From NCBI GenBank assembly GCA_043778315.1, contig JAYWGJ010000234.1, positions 1 through 6,172 on the forward strand: 6,172 bases of DNA. Reading direction: 5' to 3'. The position numbers were made by a program, and so were the translations under genes. The DNA comes from JBEEMU01 sp043778315 (GTDB taxonomy: Bacteria; Bacteroidota; Bacteroidia; Chitinophagales; Saprospiraceae). This document shows, piece after piece, positions 1 through 6,172 of the stretch (positions within the stretch are counted from its first letter, which is position 1; each line of letters opens with the position of its first letter). The notes below the pieces were generated by a model. The model was not told the origin of the DNA. It saw only the letters and a program-made list of their open reading frames with translations, and searched no databases.

Positions 1-438
1 AATTACAATATCGACTACGAAATACCTGCGGGCATCGCGGCGTTTCCGCAAACGTGGGTGATAGAAACGCCTACCGTTTCGGACAATAAGTATTGGCTCG
101 ATAAATTTGGGATTGACCGCGCCAAAGTAAAATCGGTGGAAGTGAAGTACATTCACTTGGCGATACTGAATAGCAACGATAATTTTGCGTTTGTGGAGCG
201 GGCGTTTGCGCGTATATTTAGTACCGCAAAACCTTCTGCTATAGAAATTGGTTTTAATGAAAACGTATCTAATACGCAAGGCAACACGCTTGACCTCGTT
301 CCGAACCTCACCGAAGTACAAGACTATTTTTTGGGCGACCGCTTTACGCTACAAACCCGTTTGCAGGCGCGCTACTCGACTACTGCACCCTTGCAGGTAC
401 GGTTGTCGGTAGGTTTTAGGGTCGTTTCCGACAAATAA
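1..438 (+). CDS. C-terminal part of an unrecognised protein (5' end outside window)
   Basis: Frame 1 is open from the first base of the window to a TAA at 436-438, giving 145 visible residues. An internal GTG at 58 could be read as a start, but the frame continues upstream without a stop in protein-like sequence (IDYEIPAGIAAFPQTW), so I treat this as the end of a longer gene. I do not recognise the family. The visible part alternates short hydrophobic stretches with polar turns and has no Cys and no membrane-spanning segment. It ends in two strand-like stretches (FTLQTRLQARYS and LQVRLSVGFRVV), which suggests a soluble beta-sandwich-like domain. That fold is inference from the pattern only. 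There is no T9SS sorting motif at the C terminus. The 107-base A/T-rich gap and candidate promoter that follow suggest it is not in the same unit as the next genes. Confidence 0.8.
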   Translation, partial: NYNIDYEIPAGIAAFPQTWVIETPTVSDNKYWLDKFGIDRAKVKSVEVKYIHLAILNSNDNFAFVERAFARIFSTAKPSAIEIGFNENVSNTQGNTLDLVPNLTEVQDYFLGDRFTLQTRLQARYSTTAPLQVRLSVGFRVVSDK

Positions 439-497
439 AAATTGGTAGTAAAAATTGTTTTATTTTACAAAAAATGAAAATTTTGTATAAAAATAAC

Positions 498-505
498 TAA
501 TTTTG
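498..505 (+). promoter_or_regulatory. Candidate Bacteroidota -7 promoter box
   Basis: TAATTTTG fits the TAnnTTTG -7 consensus used by the primary sigma factor of Bacteroidota. It lies about 40 bases before the ATG of the DUF3467 gene, inside a 107-base A/T-rich gap, a sensible place for a promoter. No good TTG (-33) element is seen at the usual distance of about 19-21 bases; the nearest TTTTG (481-485) is only 12 bases away. In sequence this A/T-rich, such a match can arise by chance. Confidence 0.4.
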
Positions 506-545
506 CAATCATAATTATTAAAAGTAAAAATATATATTAGTAATA

Positions 546-848
546 ATGGATAATAATAATCAAATTAATATTGAATTGAGCGAAGAAGTAGCCGTAGGAA
601 CTTACGCTAATCTTGCCGTTATTTCGCATTCGTCTTCGGAGTTTGTGATGGATTTTATTCAGTTGATGCCGAATATGCCGCAGGCAAAAGTACGTTCGCG
701 CATCATCATGACTCCGCAAAATGCGAAGCGTTTACTCCGCGCACTAACCGAAAACATCAGCCGCTACGAGGCGCAAATGGGGCGCATTCCCGAAGACAAT
801 ACGCCTATTCCGCCTATGAATTTTGGCGGCGGACCAGCGAGCGCGTAG
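546..848 (+). CDS. DUF3467 family protein
   Basis: This encodes a small acidic-to-neutral cytoplasmic protein of 100 residues, the usual size for DUF3467 (a family of unknown function common in Bacteroidota). The recognisable core has two blocks. Residues 7-37 carry INIELSEEVAVG, then a strand-like ANLAVISHSSSEFVMDF. Residues 47-75 carry AKVRSRIIMTPQNAKRLL and a helix ending in SRYE. The tail (80-100) is rich in Pro and Gly and probably disordered. There is no signal peptide or membrane segment. The ATG at 546 is preceded only by A/T-rich DNA, without a Shine-Dalgarno sequence, as is normal for the phylum. The next gene starts 18 bases after its TAG, so the two are probably co-transcribed. 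From memory, the family is often found directly after rpoC in Bacteroidota; here the upstream neighbour is unrelated. The family call is firm; the function is unknown. Confidence 0.9.
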   Translation: MDNNNQINIELSEEVAVGTYANLAVISHSSSEFVMDFIQLMPNMPQAKVRSRIIMTPQNAKRLLRALTENISRYEAQMGRIPEDNTPIPPMNFGGGPASA

Positions 849-866
849 TAGTTAAATTTACACAAA

Positions 867-1478
867 ATGAAAAAATCATACTCTAAATTCACCTTCGACG
901 ACCTGCAAGCCCTTGGTTTGCGTGTCGAGATTTTGGGTTTATTTACAGGAGAGCAAGTACCTAATATTGTGCCGAGCAGCTTTTTGATAGAGCAGTTAGG
1001 GCGGAATGACGGTTTGTCGCTGAATACCGAAAAAGCAAAATCAGAGTTCATAATTGCGCCCATTTTAAACGAAGTTCGGCACAATAATAAAAATGTTTTT
1101 GCGGTATATTCGGGGTTCAATTTCAATGTAGATGTAGCTCGTGGTTTGCAGGGGTTTTGCGATTTTTTATTGGCAAAACTCCCACTTTCGTTAGTTCCGC
1201 AAACCGCAATTATTGCGGTTGTAGAAGCAAAATTGTATCAAGACCTGTCGGCAGCCGTGCCGCAGTGTGCAGCAGAAATGTACGCGGCGCGTATATGGAA
1301 TAAAAATAAAAACGATAAAAATACGATTGAAATTTATGGCACGGTAACAACGGGAGACACTTGGTTGTTTTTGCGGCTACGAGACGACGTAGTCGAGGTA
1401 GATGAAACAACCTATTACAGCCATCAATTAGGGCAACTTTTGGGCGTTTGGCAACATATTATCAATCAATTTAAGTAA
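867..1478 (+). CDS. PD-(D/E)XK nuclease-like hypothetical protein
   Basis: This is a 203-residue protein without a signal peptide or membrane segment. Its middle part matches the order of residues in a PD-(D/E)XK (restriction-endonuclease-like) active site. There is an acidic residue in an early helix (E60, in KSEFIIAPILNEV), an Asp after a Gly-rich turn (D99, in GLQGFCDFLL), then a hydrophobic strand ending in the E-x-K signature (AIIAVVEAK, E120 and K122). A helix with Q133 and E137 follows (PQCAAEMYAARIWN), and then a strand pair IYGTVTTGDTWLFLRL (156-171). I recall similar uncharacterised proteins in cyanobacteria and Bacteroidota, but know no accepted name. DNA cleavage is inferred from the motif, not shown. 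No methyltransferase or restriction partner lies nearby. The ATG at 867 sits 18 bases after the DUF3467 gene. A 19-base palindrome falls within the codons for the strand before E-x-K. Confidence 0.75.
   Translation: MKKSYSKFTFDDLQALGLRVEILGLFTGEQVPNIVPSSFLIEQLGRNDGLSLNTEKAKSEFIIAPILNEVRHNNKNVFAVYSGFNFNVDVARGLQGFCDFLLAKLPLSLVPQTAIIAVVEAKLYQDLSAAVPQCAAEMYAARIWNKNKNDKNTIEIYGTVTTGDTWLFLRLRDDVVEVDETTYYSHQLGQLLGVWQHIINQFK
1202..1220. repeat. Perfect 19-base inverted repeat inside a gene
   Basis: The sequence AACCGCAATTATTGCGGTT has two 9-base arms (1202-1210 and 1212-1220) that are exact reverse complements around a single central T. It lies within the coding sequence of the nuclease-like protein and encodes part of its TAIIAVV strand. 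The one-base centre makes an RNA hairpin less natural than a two-fold-symmetric DNA site, but no function can be read from one copy, and no run of T follows that would suggest a terminator. Confidence 0.6.
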
Positions 1479-1509
1479 AAATATCAATTTATACTTTCTA
1501 TCGCAATCA

Positions 1510-2946
1510 ATGCAAAACGATATTACAATAATAGGTGGCGGCTTTTGTGGCACAGCCGTACTGCTACAATTGGTAGAAAAAGCGACCGAAAAAGGTAGTA
1601 TTTTGCATATTGTTTGGCTCAATAAAGGCTACCCGTTGGCGCAAGGCATCGCGTTCAGTACCTTCGATGCTACGCACCTGCTCAACGTACCCGTAGGGCG
1701 CATGAGCGTGTTTGCCGACCGACCAAATCACTTTTTGGATTGGCTGCAAAGTCAGAAAAACATCACTATTCCTGCCCATATACAAGCGAATTTAGCGACC
1801 GCTTTTGTCCCGCGACAATGGTATGGCGCGTACCTCGCCGCGACTGTAAATACAGTAGTTAGTAGGCTTTCGCCCAATATAAAAATCAATGTTATGGAAG
1901 CGGAAGCGGTTGATATGGAGTATTTTAAGTATAAAAAAAATGTTCAAATAAGTTTAGCGAACGGTGATATTATTATTACAAAAAAAGTCGTTTTAGCCTT
2001 AGGCAATCAACTCCCGCAACAGCCTACATTCCTGACCGAAAAGGTTGCTGCAAGTTCGTTGTATCGGGCTAATCCTTGGAACGAAACAGCAGTAAATAAT
2101 CTGCAAAAGAGCGATAAAACCGTCTTTTTGTTTGGCACAAGCCTAACGATGATTGACGCTGTTGTGAGCCTCACGCGGCTCGGTTTTGAGGGCAAAATCG
2201 TCGCGCTATCTACTCGCGGTTATCTGCCGCTTCCACATCGACAATTCGCGGCGGATACCAAAATACTACAAGATATTGATTTTCAGGAAGATATGCCCAA
2301 ACTCTACGGCATCTTTAAGCGACACATTAGGCGCGTGCATACCGAAAGCAATAGCGGCTTGGCGGTAGTAGATGCGGTTCGTCCGCTCACACAAAAAATA
2401 TGGATTGACTTGCAAATAGCTGAAAAACAGCGTTTTATGCGGCACGTTCGCCACCTCTGGGGCGTAGCGCGACACCGTATTCCGCAAGAGGTCAGCCAAT
2501 TTCTGACGCAACTAAAAGCTGCGCAAAAATTTGAGATACTAAGCGGACGGGTACAAACCGTGGCAGAAGCTCCCGACGGCTTGCACATCACTTACCGCGT
2601 TCGCGGCACTGACGCACAGCAAACTATCATCGCGCAACGAATGATTAACTGCACGGGTCCGCTCACCGATATTGCGCAAAGCAAAATGCCGCTACTACAA
2701 AATATGTTAGCTAAAAAATACATCGCTTCTTGCGCTATGCGACTTGGCATCGACGCGCAGCCGAACGGCGTAGTTTTGAATAGCGACGCGAAGCCGCAGA
2801 CCTGGCTGCTTGCTGTCGGCTCGCTCCTCAAAGGCGTATTGTGGGAAAGTACCGCCGTCCCCGAACTCCGTACACAGGCGCAAGAAATAGCAGAACTAAT
2901 TGTTAATGAATTGATTGTGGTAAAATGTGTGGGTAAATCCTATTAG
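1510..2946 (+). CDS. FAD/NAD(P)-binding oxidoreductase-like protein, YdhS/COG4529 type
   Basis: This 478-residue cytoplasmic flavoprotein starts with a Rossmann dinucleotide-binding motif, ITIIGGGFCG (5-14; G9, G11, G14). The stretch LAQGIAFS (43-50) followed by HLLNVPVGRMSVF (56-68) and HFLDWL (74-79) is the hallmark of the NAD_binding_9/COG4529 group that includes E. coli YdhS. Further landmarks are ALGN (163-166), a second nucleotide-binding-like segment FLFGTSLTMIDAVVSL (206-221), RGYLPLPH (236-243), WGVARHRIP (317-325), NCTGP (380-384) and the C-terminal AVGSLLKGVLWEST (435-448). The length is normal and the gene looks intact. The substrate of the family is mostly unknown, so only a redox role with FAD and perhaps NAD(P)H is inferred. 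An aminotransferase gene begins 20 bases downstream. The ATG at 1510 immediately precedes the Rossmann strand, which fixes the start well. Confidence 0.9.
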   Translation: MQNDITIIGGGFCGTAVLLQLVEKATEKGSILHIVWLNKGYPLAQGIAFSTFDATHLLNVPVGRMSVFADRPNHFLDWLQSQKNITIPAHIQANLATAFVPRQWYGAYLAATVNTVVSRLSPNIKINVMEAEAVDMEYFKYKKNVQISLANGDIIITKKVVLALGNQLPQQPTFLTEKVAASSLYRANPWNETAVNNLQKSDKTVFLFGTSLTMIDAVVSLTRLGFEGKIVALSTRGYLPLPHRQFAADTKILQDIDFQEDMPKLYGIFKRHIRRVHTESNSGLAVVDAVRPLTQKIWIDLQIAEKQRFMRHVRHLWGVARHRIPQEVSQFLTQLKAAQKFEILSGRVQTVAEAPDGLHITYRVRGTDAQQTIIAQRMINCTGPLTDIAQSKMPLLQNMLAKKYIASCAMRLGIDAQPNGVVLNSDAKPQTWLLAVGSLLKGVLWESTAVPELRTQAQEIAELIVNELIVVKCVGKSY

Positions 2947-2966
2947 AAATAAAATTATTTTACTTT

Positions 2967-4151
2967 ATGACGCGACAGCTTTTTTTACGACATTTAGCAC
3001 CTACGAGTCCTGCGCCGATGGGTTTGGAGATTGAGCGCGGCGCGCATATTTATTTGTACGATACGGCTGGCAAACGCTATATCGACCTTATTTCGGGCAT
3101 CGGACCAAGCGTACTCGGGCATCAGCACGCTGCCGTGACCGCCGCTATTCACGCGCAAACCGACCGCTATTTGCACACCTTGGTGTATGGCGAATTTGTG
3201 TTGCAGCCGCAGGTACAACTCGCTACTTTGCTCGCGCAATATCTGCCGCCGCAGTTGAGCAGCACTTACCTCACTAGCTCGGGTACGGAGGCAACCGAAG
3301 GCGCAATGAAACTCGCCAAACGCGCCACTGGCAAACGCAAAATAGTGTCCTGCCGAAACGCCTATCATGGCTCTACGCAAGGCGCGATGAGCCTCATGTC
3401 CGACCCGTTTTTTACACAAGCCTACCGACCCTTACTACCTGATATTGAGCATATTACGTTTAATAATATCGAGGAGATAAAAAATATCAGTTGCCGTACC
3501 GCCGCCGTAATCGTAGAAACGGTACAAGGCGAAGCAGGCGTAATTGTGCCTGAAAACGACTATTTATTGCGCTTGCGCGAACACTGTACGCACATCGGCG
3601 CGTTGCTGATTTTTGATGAAATACAAGCAGGCATAGGGCGCACGGGTAGTCTTTTTGCTTTTGAGCAATACGGCGTAGTACCTGATATTTTGCTTTTGGC
3701 AAAGGGTTTGGGAGGCGGAATGCCGATAGGCGCGTTTGTTGCGTCCAACGAATTAATGAACTTATTTACGCACAATCCTGTTTTAGGACATATCACTACT
3801 TTCGGCGGACACCCCGTTTCTGCCGCTGCTGCCGTCGCTATGCTGCAAACTATCACGCACGACGATTGCGCGCTCGTTCGTTCCGCGAAAGCGAAAGAAA
3901 ATATTATTAAAAACACCCTACAACACGCGAAAATCAAGGCATTGCGTACAGCAGGACTTTGGGCGGCGGTTGATTTGGGTAGCTTCGATAAGGTGCAAAA
4001 AGTGATAGCCGCGTGTCTGCAAAAAGGCGTGATTACCGATTGGTTTTTATTCAACGACCATTCCATACGCATCGCGCCGCCGTTGGTAATCACCGACGCG
4101 GAGTTGCGACAAGCACTCGAGTTGCTGTTGGAAGCGATAGATGAATTATAG
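2967..4151 (+). CDS. Class-III PLP-dependent aminotransferase (acetylornithine/4-aminobutyrate-like)
   Basis: This 394-residue fold-type I enzyme moves an amino group between an amine or amino acid and a 2-oxo acid, using pyridoxal phosphate. Visible landmarks in order are DTAGKRYIDLISGIG (32-46), SSGTEATEGAMKLAKR (104-119; phosphate-binding SGT), NAYHGST (131-137; the aromatic-His-Gly that stacks on PLP), VETVQGEAG (183-191), IFDEIQAGIGRTG (215-227; D217 contacts the pyridine nitrogen), LLAKGLGGGMPIGAF (243-257; K246 is the Schiff-base lysine), TTFGGHPVSAAA (277-288) and IRIAPPL (367-373; R368 is the likely carboxylate-binding Arg). The length is normal and all key residues are present. It resembles the Bacteroidota acetylornithine-like group annotated as 'aspartate aminotransferase family'. 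The exact substrate cannot be assigned: no arginine-synthesis or GABA genes are nearby, only a flavoprotein 20 bases upstream. Confidence 0.93.
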   Translation: MTRQLFLRHLAPTSPAPMGLEIERGAHIYLYDTAGKRYIDLISGIGPSVLGHQHAAVTAAIHAQTDRYLHTLVYGEFVLQPQVQLATLLAQYLPPQLSSTYLTSSGTEATEGAMKLAKRATGKRKIVSCRNAYHGSTQGAMSLMSDPFFTQAYRPLLPDIEHITFNNIEEIKNISCRTAAVIVETVQGEAGVIVPENDYLLRLREHCTHIGALLIFDEIQAGIGRTGSLFAFEQYGVVPDILLLAKGLGGGMPIGAFVASNELMNLFTHNPVLGHITTFGGHPVSAAAAVAMLQTITHDDCALVRSAKAKENIIKNTLQHAKIKALRTAGLWAAVDLGSFDKVQKVIAACLQKGVITDWFLFNDHSIRIAPPLVITDAELRQALELLLEAIDEL

Positions 4152-4156
4152 AAATC

Positions 4157-4200
4157 AAAATTTGTAAAAATCAATTTATGTATTATAAAAATTTGTAAAA
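4157..4200 (+). repeat. Pair of 13-base direct repeats before the secreted-protein gene
   Basis: AAAATTTGTAAAA occurs at 4157-4169 and again at 4188-4200, so the copies start 31 bases apart (about three DNA helical turns). The second copy runs into the start codon at 4200. They fill most of the 48-base gap between the aminotransferase and the secreted protein. They could be an operator-like pair or just low-complexity A/T-rich DNA. Each copy contains TTTG but no properly spaced TA for a TAnnTTTG promoter box. Confidence 0.5.
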
Positions 4201-4256
4201 TGAAAAAAAATCTACTTTTTCTACTTTTTTCTATTTTTTGTGTTGCCGCTAAGGCG
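4200..4256 (+). other. Sec signal peptide (residues 1-19)
   Basis: The N terminus has two lysines (K2, K3), a hydrophobic core LLFLLFSIFCVAA (5-17) and an A-K-A site before Q20, the A-x-A|Q pattern common in exported Bacteroidota proteins. C14 lies inside the hydrophobic core and is not followed by lipobox-type small residues at +1 and +2 (V, A), so signal peptidase I cleavage is favoured over a lipoprotein. Confidence 0.88.
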
Positions 4257-6172
4257 CAAACAAATATTGTAACCTACGCGGGTAACGCGGGTAAAGAAAC
4301 GTTTTACGATGTGACACAGCTCACTGACGGGACGTTTTTGGTGGTCGGCTACGCCGATAATTTGCTATGGACGGGTAGCGCGCCTAAAACGCAACTCACT
4401 TATACGACCACTATTCCGCGCTCGTTAAGCACCAATCGCTACGGTTTTATTTTGCATCTAAGTAGCAATTTGCAGACCATAATGGAGGTCGTGCATTTCC
4501 CGCAAGGCGCAGTCGAGGACATTCGTTTTATCAAAACAAATACGCAGCCGTATCGCGCTACGGGCGACCTTTATATCAGTTGCAATACTGCGGACGCGAC
4601 GAACGGCGGCTACCTTATTGCCAAACTGAATAACAATTTTGTAAACGGCGTACCTACCGCGCTCACTTGGGCGGCGGCGGTTGCTGCCAAAACAGGTCCG
4701 AAAGATTATCACCCTTGGGACGTGGCGAGCGACGGCAAAGTATATTATATCGTAGGCGAATCTTATGGCTACGATTGGAGTGCAATTTATTGTTTAAACA
4801 AAAACGGACAGCGCACCAAAGTAGAAAATTGGCGGACGCATTGGCTCACAAGCGGTACGGAATGGAAGGGAACGCCTGCCGCCGCCAACCCAAATCAAGC
4901 CACAAACCCCGTCAGTTATAGCGGTATCGTGCTGAAAGCGTGGGGACGCTGCGATCTCCGCTCCTGGACAGCGACCGATTATAATCAATATATGGCAGAC
5001 GGCAACGGCGGTACGCGCAAGGGAAAATGGCCGCTCGATATCCTATTCAAAGGACCCTGCGACCCTGCAAATCCAACAAATACAAGCCCTGGATACACGG
5101 GTTATTCGCTATCGGGTACGCCCGTTTATGGCGGAACAGCGATTAGTGTGGACAAGCGGAACGGCGATATTTATATCGGTATGAACTTCAAAAGTGTACT
5201 GCCGAACGGCGGTTTGCCTGATTTTGAGCCTGCCGTGATAGCGATGGATTCTACTGGCGGACTGAAATGGTGGAGCAGGTTGTACCACGAAATCACGCCC
5301 GCAGGCGACACCGTAAACTCTACGCCCGACCAATATGTAGATGCGCTCGCCATTGATTATACCAATAATAAATTGGTGGTTGGTGCGCGTTGCCACGGCA
5401 ATAATACCCAAAATTTATGGAGAGGCAACAGCATAGCTGCTAATCCGACGGCGGCGGGTTTTCAAAATCAGTTTACGGGTACGAACGGCAATATTCACCT
5501 CTCGTGGCTCGGCAAACTCGCGCTCGCCGACGGCAAACTCAGTAATTCGACCTATATGGGCGAAATCGCGGAAGGCTCTGCGTCGCTCGGCGCGCCGCTC
5601 ACCGACCCTAACATGGACGGCTGGTGCAACCCGAATGCGGGTTGGGCAAACCTAAATACGACTCGATTAGCCAAAAATAATATGAAAGTGACGAGTGCGG
5701 GCGACGTTTGCGTGATGGCAGTCGGTCGGCGGACTATCACTACGGCTAACGCCTATCAAAAAATGGTGAAGCCGAATTTTGGTGGCAAAAGCTGTTGGAA
5801 TAACTTTGTTCGGGTGTATGATACCGATTTTCGCGCACCCAAATACTCGTCTTTGGTGGTGGGCAAATGGGATACGCTCACGCAAGCGGGCGGAGACAAT
5901 ACGGAGCTTTTTGGGGTTTACAAAACCGATAAAGGCGTGATTTGCGTGGGCAGACAAAAAGCGGACACCTCGGGTGTGGCTTTGGGCAATAATCTGCCGA
6001 TTACGAACGCGCTGCCTTGGGGCGCAGCAACGCCGCAAAACGAAACTGCCGTTTTGGTGTATTATCAAGCCGCTAATTTGTATAATGCGAATGATAATAT
6101 CGCTGCTGTGGTAGGTACTGAGCGTCAAATTCCGTTGGCAAATAATGATTTTATAATATATCCGAATCCTGC
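4200..6172 (+). CDS. Secreted T9SS cargo protein with beta-propeller-like repeats (3' end outside window)
   Basis: The frame is open from the ATG at 4200 to the window edge: 657 full codons, no stop. Residues 1-19 form a signal peptide. At the far end, FIIYPNP (651-657) is the opening motif of the T9SS type A sorting domain; such domains run about 70-80 residues, so only a short C-terminal piece should be missing. In between, a strand-turn-strand unit ending in hydrophobic-Gly recurs near residues 35-50 (FYDVTQLTDGTFLVVG), 173-186 (WDVASDGKVYYIVG), 313-327 (TAISVDKRNGDIYIG), 381-395 (DALAIDYTNNKLVVG), 496-509 (KVTSAGDVCVMAVG) and 571-584 (FGVYKTDKGVICVG). This resembles blades of SBBP or PQQ-like propellers. 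The mature part is rich in Asn, Thr and Gly and has nine Cys. No catalytic motif is seen. The likely place is the cell surface or outside the cell, as an adhesin, binding protein or enzyme of unknown type. Confidence 0.9.
   Translation, partial: MKKNLLFLLFSIFCVAAKAQTNIVTYAGNAGKETFYDVTQLTDGTFLVVGYADNLLWTGSAPKTQLTYTTTIPRSLSTNRYGFILHLSSNLQTIMEVVHFPQGAVEDIRFIKTNTQPYRATGDLYISCNTADATNGGYLIAKLNNNFVNGVPTALTWAAAVAAKTGPKDYHPWDVASDGKVYYIVGESYGYDWSAIYCLNKNGQRTKVENWRTHWLTSGTEWKGTPAAANPNQATNPVSYSGIVLKAWGRCDLRSWTATDYNQYMADGNGGTRKGKWPLDILFKGPCDPANPTNTSPGYTGYSLSGTPVYGGTAISVDKRNGDIYIGMNFKSVLPNGGLPDFEPAVIAMDSTGGLKWWSRLYHEITPAGDTVNSTPDQYVDALAIDYTNNKLVVGARCHGNNTQNLWRGNSIAANPTAAGFQNQFTGTNGNIHLSWLGKLALADGKLSNSTYMGEIAEGSASLGAPLTDPNMDGWCNPNAGWANLNTTRLAKNNMKVTSAGDVCVMAVGRRTITTANAYQKMVKPNFGGKSCWNNFVRVYDTDFRAPKYSSLVVGKWDTLTQAGGDNTELFGVYKTDKGVICVGRQKADTSGVALGNNLPITNALPWGAATPQNETAVLVYYQAANLYNANDNIAAVVGTERQIPLANNDFIIYPNP
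6150..6172 (+). other. Start of T9SS type A C-terminal sorting domain
   Basis: The last codons read FIIYPNP, with the first two bases of a probable Ala codon after it. This matches the conserved first strand (xxxYPNPxx) of the Por secretion system sorting domain. In known cargo this domain is removed at the cell surface and the protein is released or anchored. The rest of the domain, usually with a G-x-Y/hydrophobic C-terminal strand, lies beyond the window, so the call rests on the first motif only. Confidence 0.85.

Noticed and set aside
466..487. Possible hairpin TACAAAA/TTTTGTA after the first gene, as a terminator
   Set aside because: The 7-base stem has one G-C pair and an 8-base loop, and no run of T follows, so it would be too weak; A/T-rich DNA forms such arms by chance.
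764..1126. 120-residue open frame on the - strand
   Set aside because: It spans the end of the DUF3467 gene and the start of the nuclease-like gene, both well supported on the + strand.
867..1478. Reading the nuclease-like gene as part of a restriction-modification or toxin-antitoxin system
   Set aside because: No methyltransferase, specificity subunit or antitoxin-like gene is present, and DUF3467 does not resemble an antitoxin; the motif supports only a nuclease-like fold.
2994..3419. 141-residue open frame on the - strand
   Set aside because: It overlaps the N-terminal half of the aminotransferase and has no recognisable family or sensible context.
3560..4174. 204-residue open frame on the - strand
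   Set aside because: It lies entirely over the aminotransferase gene, whose motifs are unmistakable. Its product is Ser/Ala/Cys-rich without a recognisable domain, as expected of an antisense shadow.
5588..5595. GGCGCGCC palindrome
   Set aside because: An 8-base palindrome in a GC-rich coding stretch (Gly-Ala-Pro codons) is unremarkable and has no nearby partner.
5667..6128. 153-residue open frame on the - strand
   Set aside because: It is antisense to the secreted-protein gene, has a His/Arg/Ile-rich composition and no domain pattern, while the + frame continues into a T9SS motif.

Overview
The window looks like chromosomal DNA from a member of the Bacteroidota. Four things point there. 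The gaps between genes are very A/T-rich and the start codons lack Shine-Dalgarno sequences. The first gap holds a TAnnTTTG-type -7 box. A DUF3467 protein typical of this phylum is present. The last gene encodes an exported protein that ends, at the window edge, in the FIIYPNP motif that opens a type IX secretion (T9SS) sorting domain. The sequence does not allow a genus-level call.

All recognisable genes lie on the + strand. (1) 1-438 is the C-terminal end of an unrecognised protein that starts outside the window. (2) After a 107-base A/T-rich gap with a candidate promoter come a 100-residue DUF3467 protein (546-848) and, 18 bases later, a 203-residue protein with a PD-(D/E)XK nuclease-like signature (867-1478). 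(3) Next is a 478-residue FAD/NAD(P)-binding protein of the YdhS/COG4529 type (1510-2946), then, 20 bases on, a 394-residue class-III PLP-dependent aminotransferase (2967-4151). (4) The window ends in a large secreted protein (4200 to beyond 6172) with a signal peptide, several beta-propeller-like repeats and the start of a T9SS sorting domain.

The gaps between genes 2 and 6 are only 18, 31, 20 and 48 bases and contain no convincing terminator, so genes 2-6 could share a transcript. Their predicted jobs do not make one obvious pathway. The two tightest pairs are DUF3467 with the nuclease-like protein, and the flavoprotein with the aminotransferase. No RNA genes, CRISPR arrays, insertion sequences or attachment sites were seen. 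I found no clear sign of a wholly new system. The most useful leads are the repeat-bearing T9SS cargo and the unexplained nuclease-like protein beside DUF3467.
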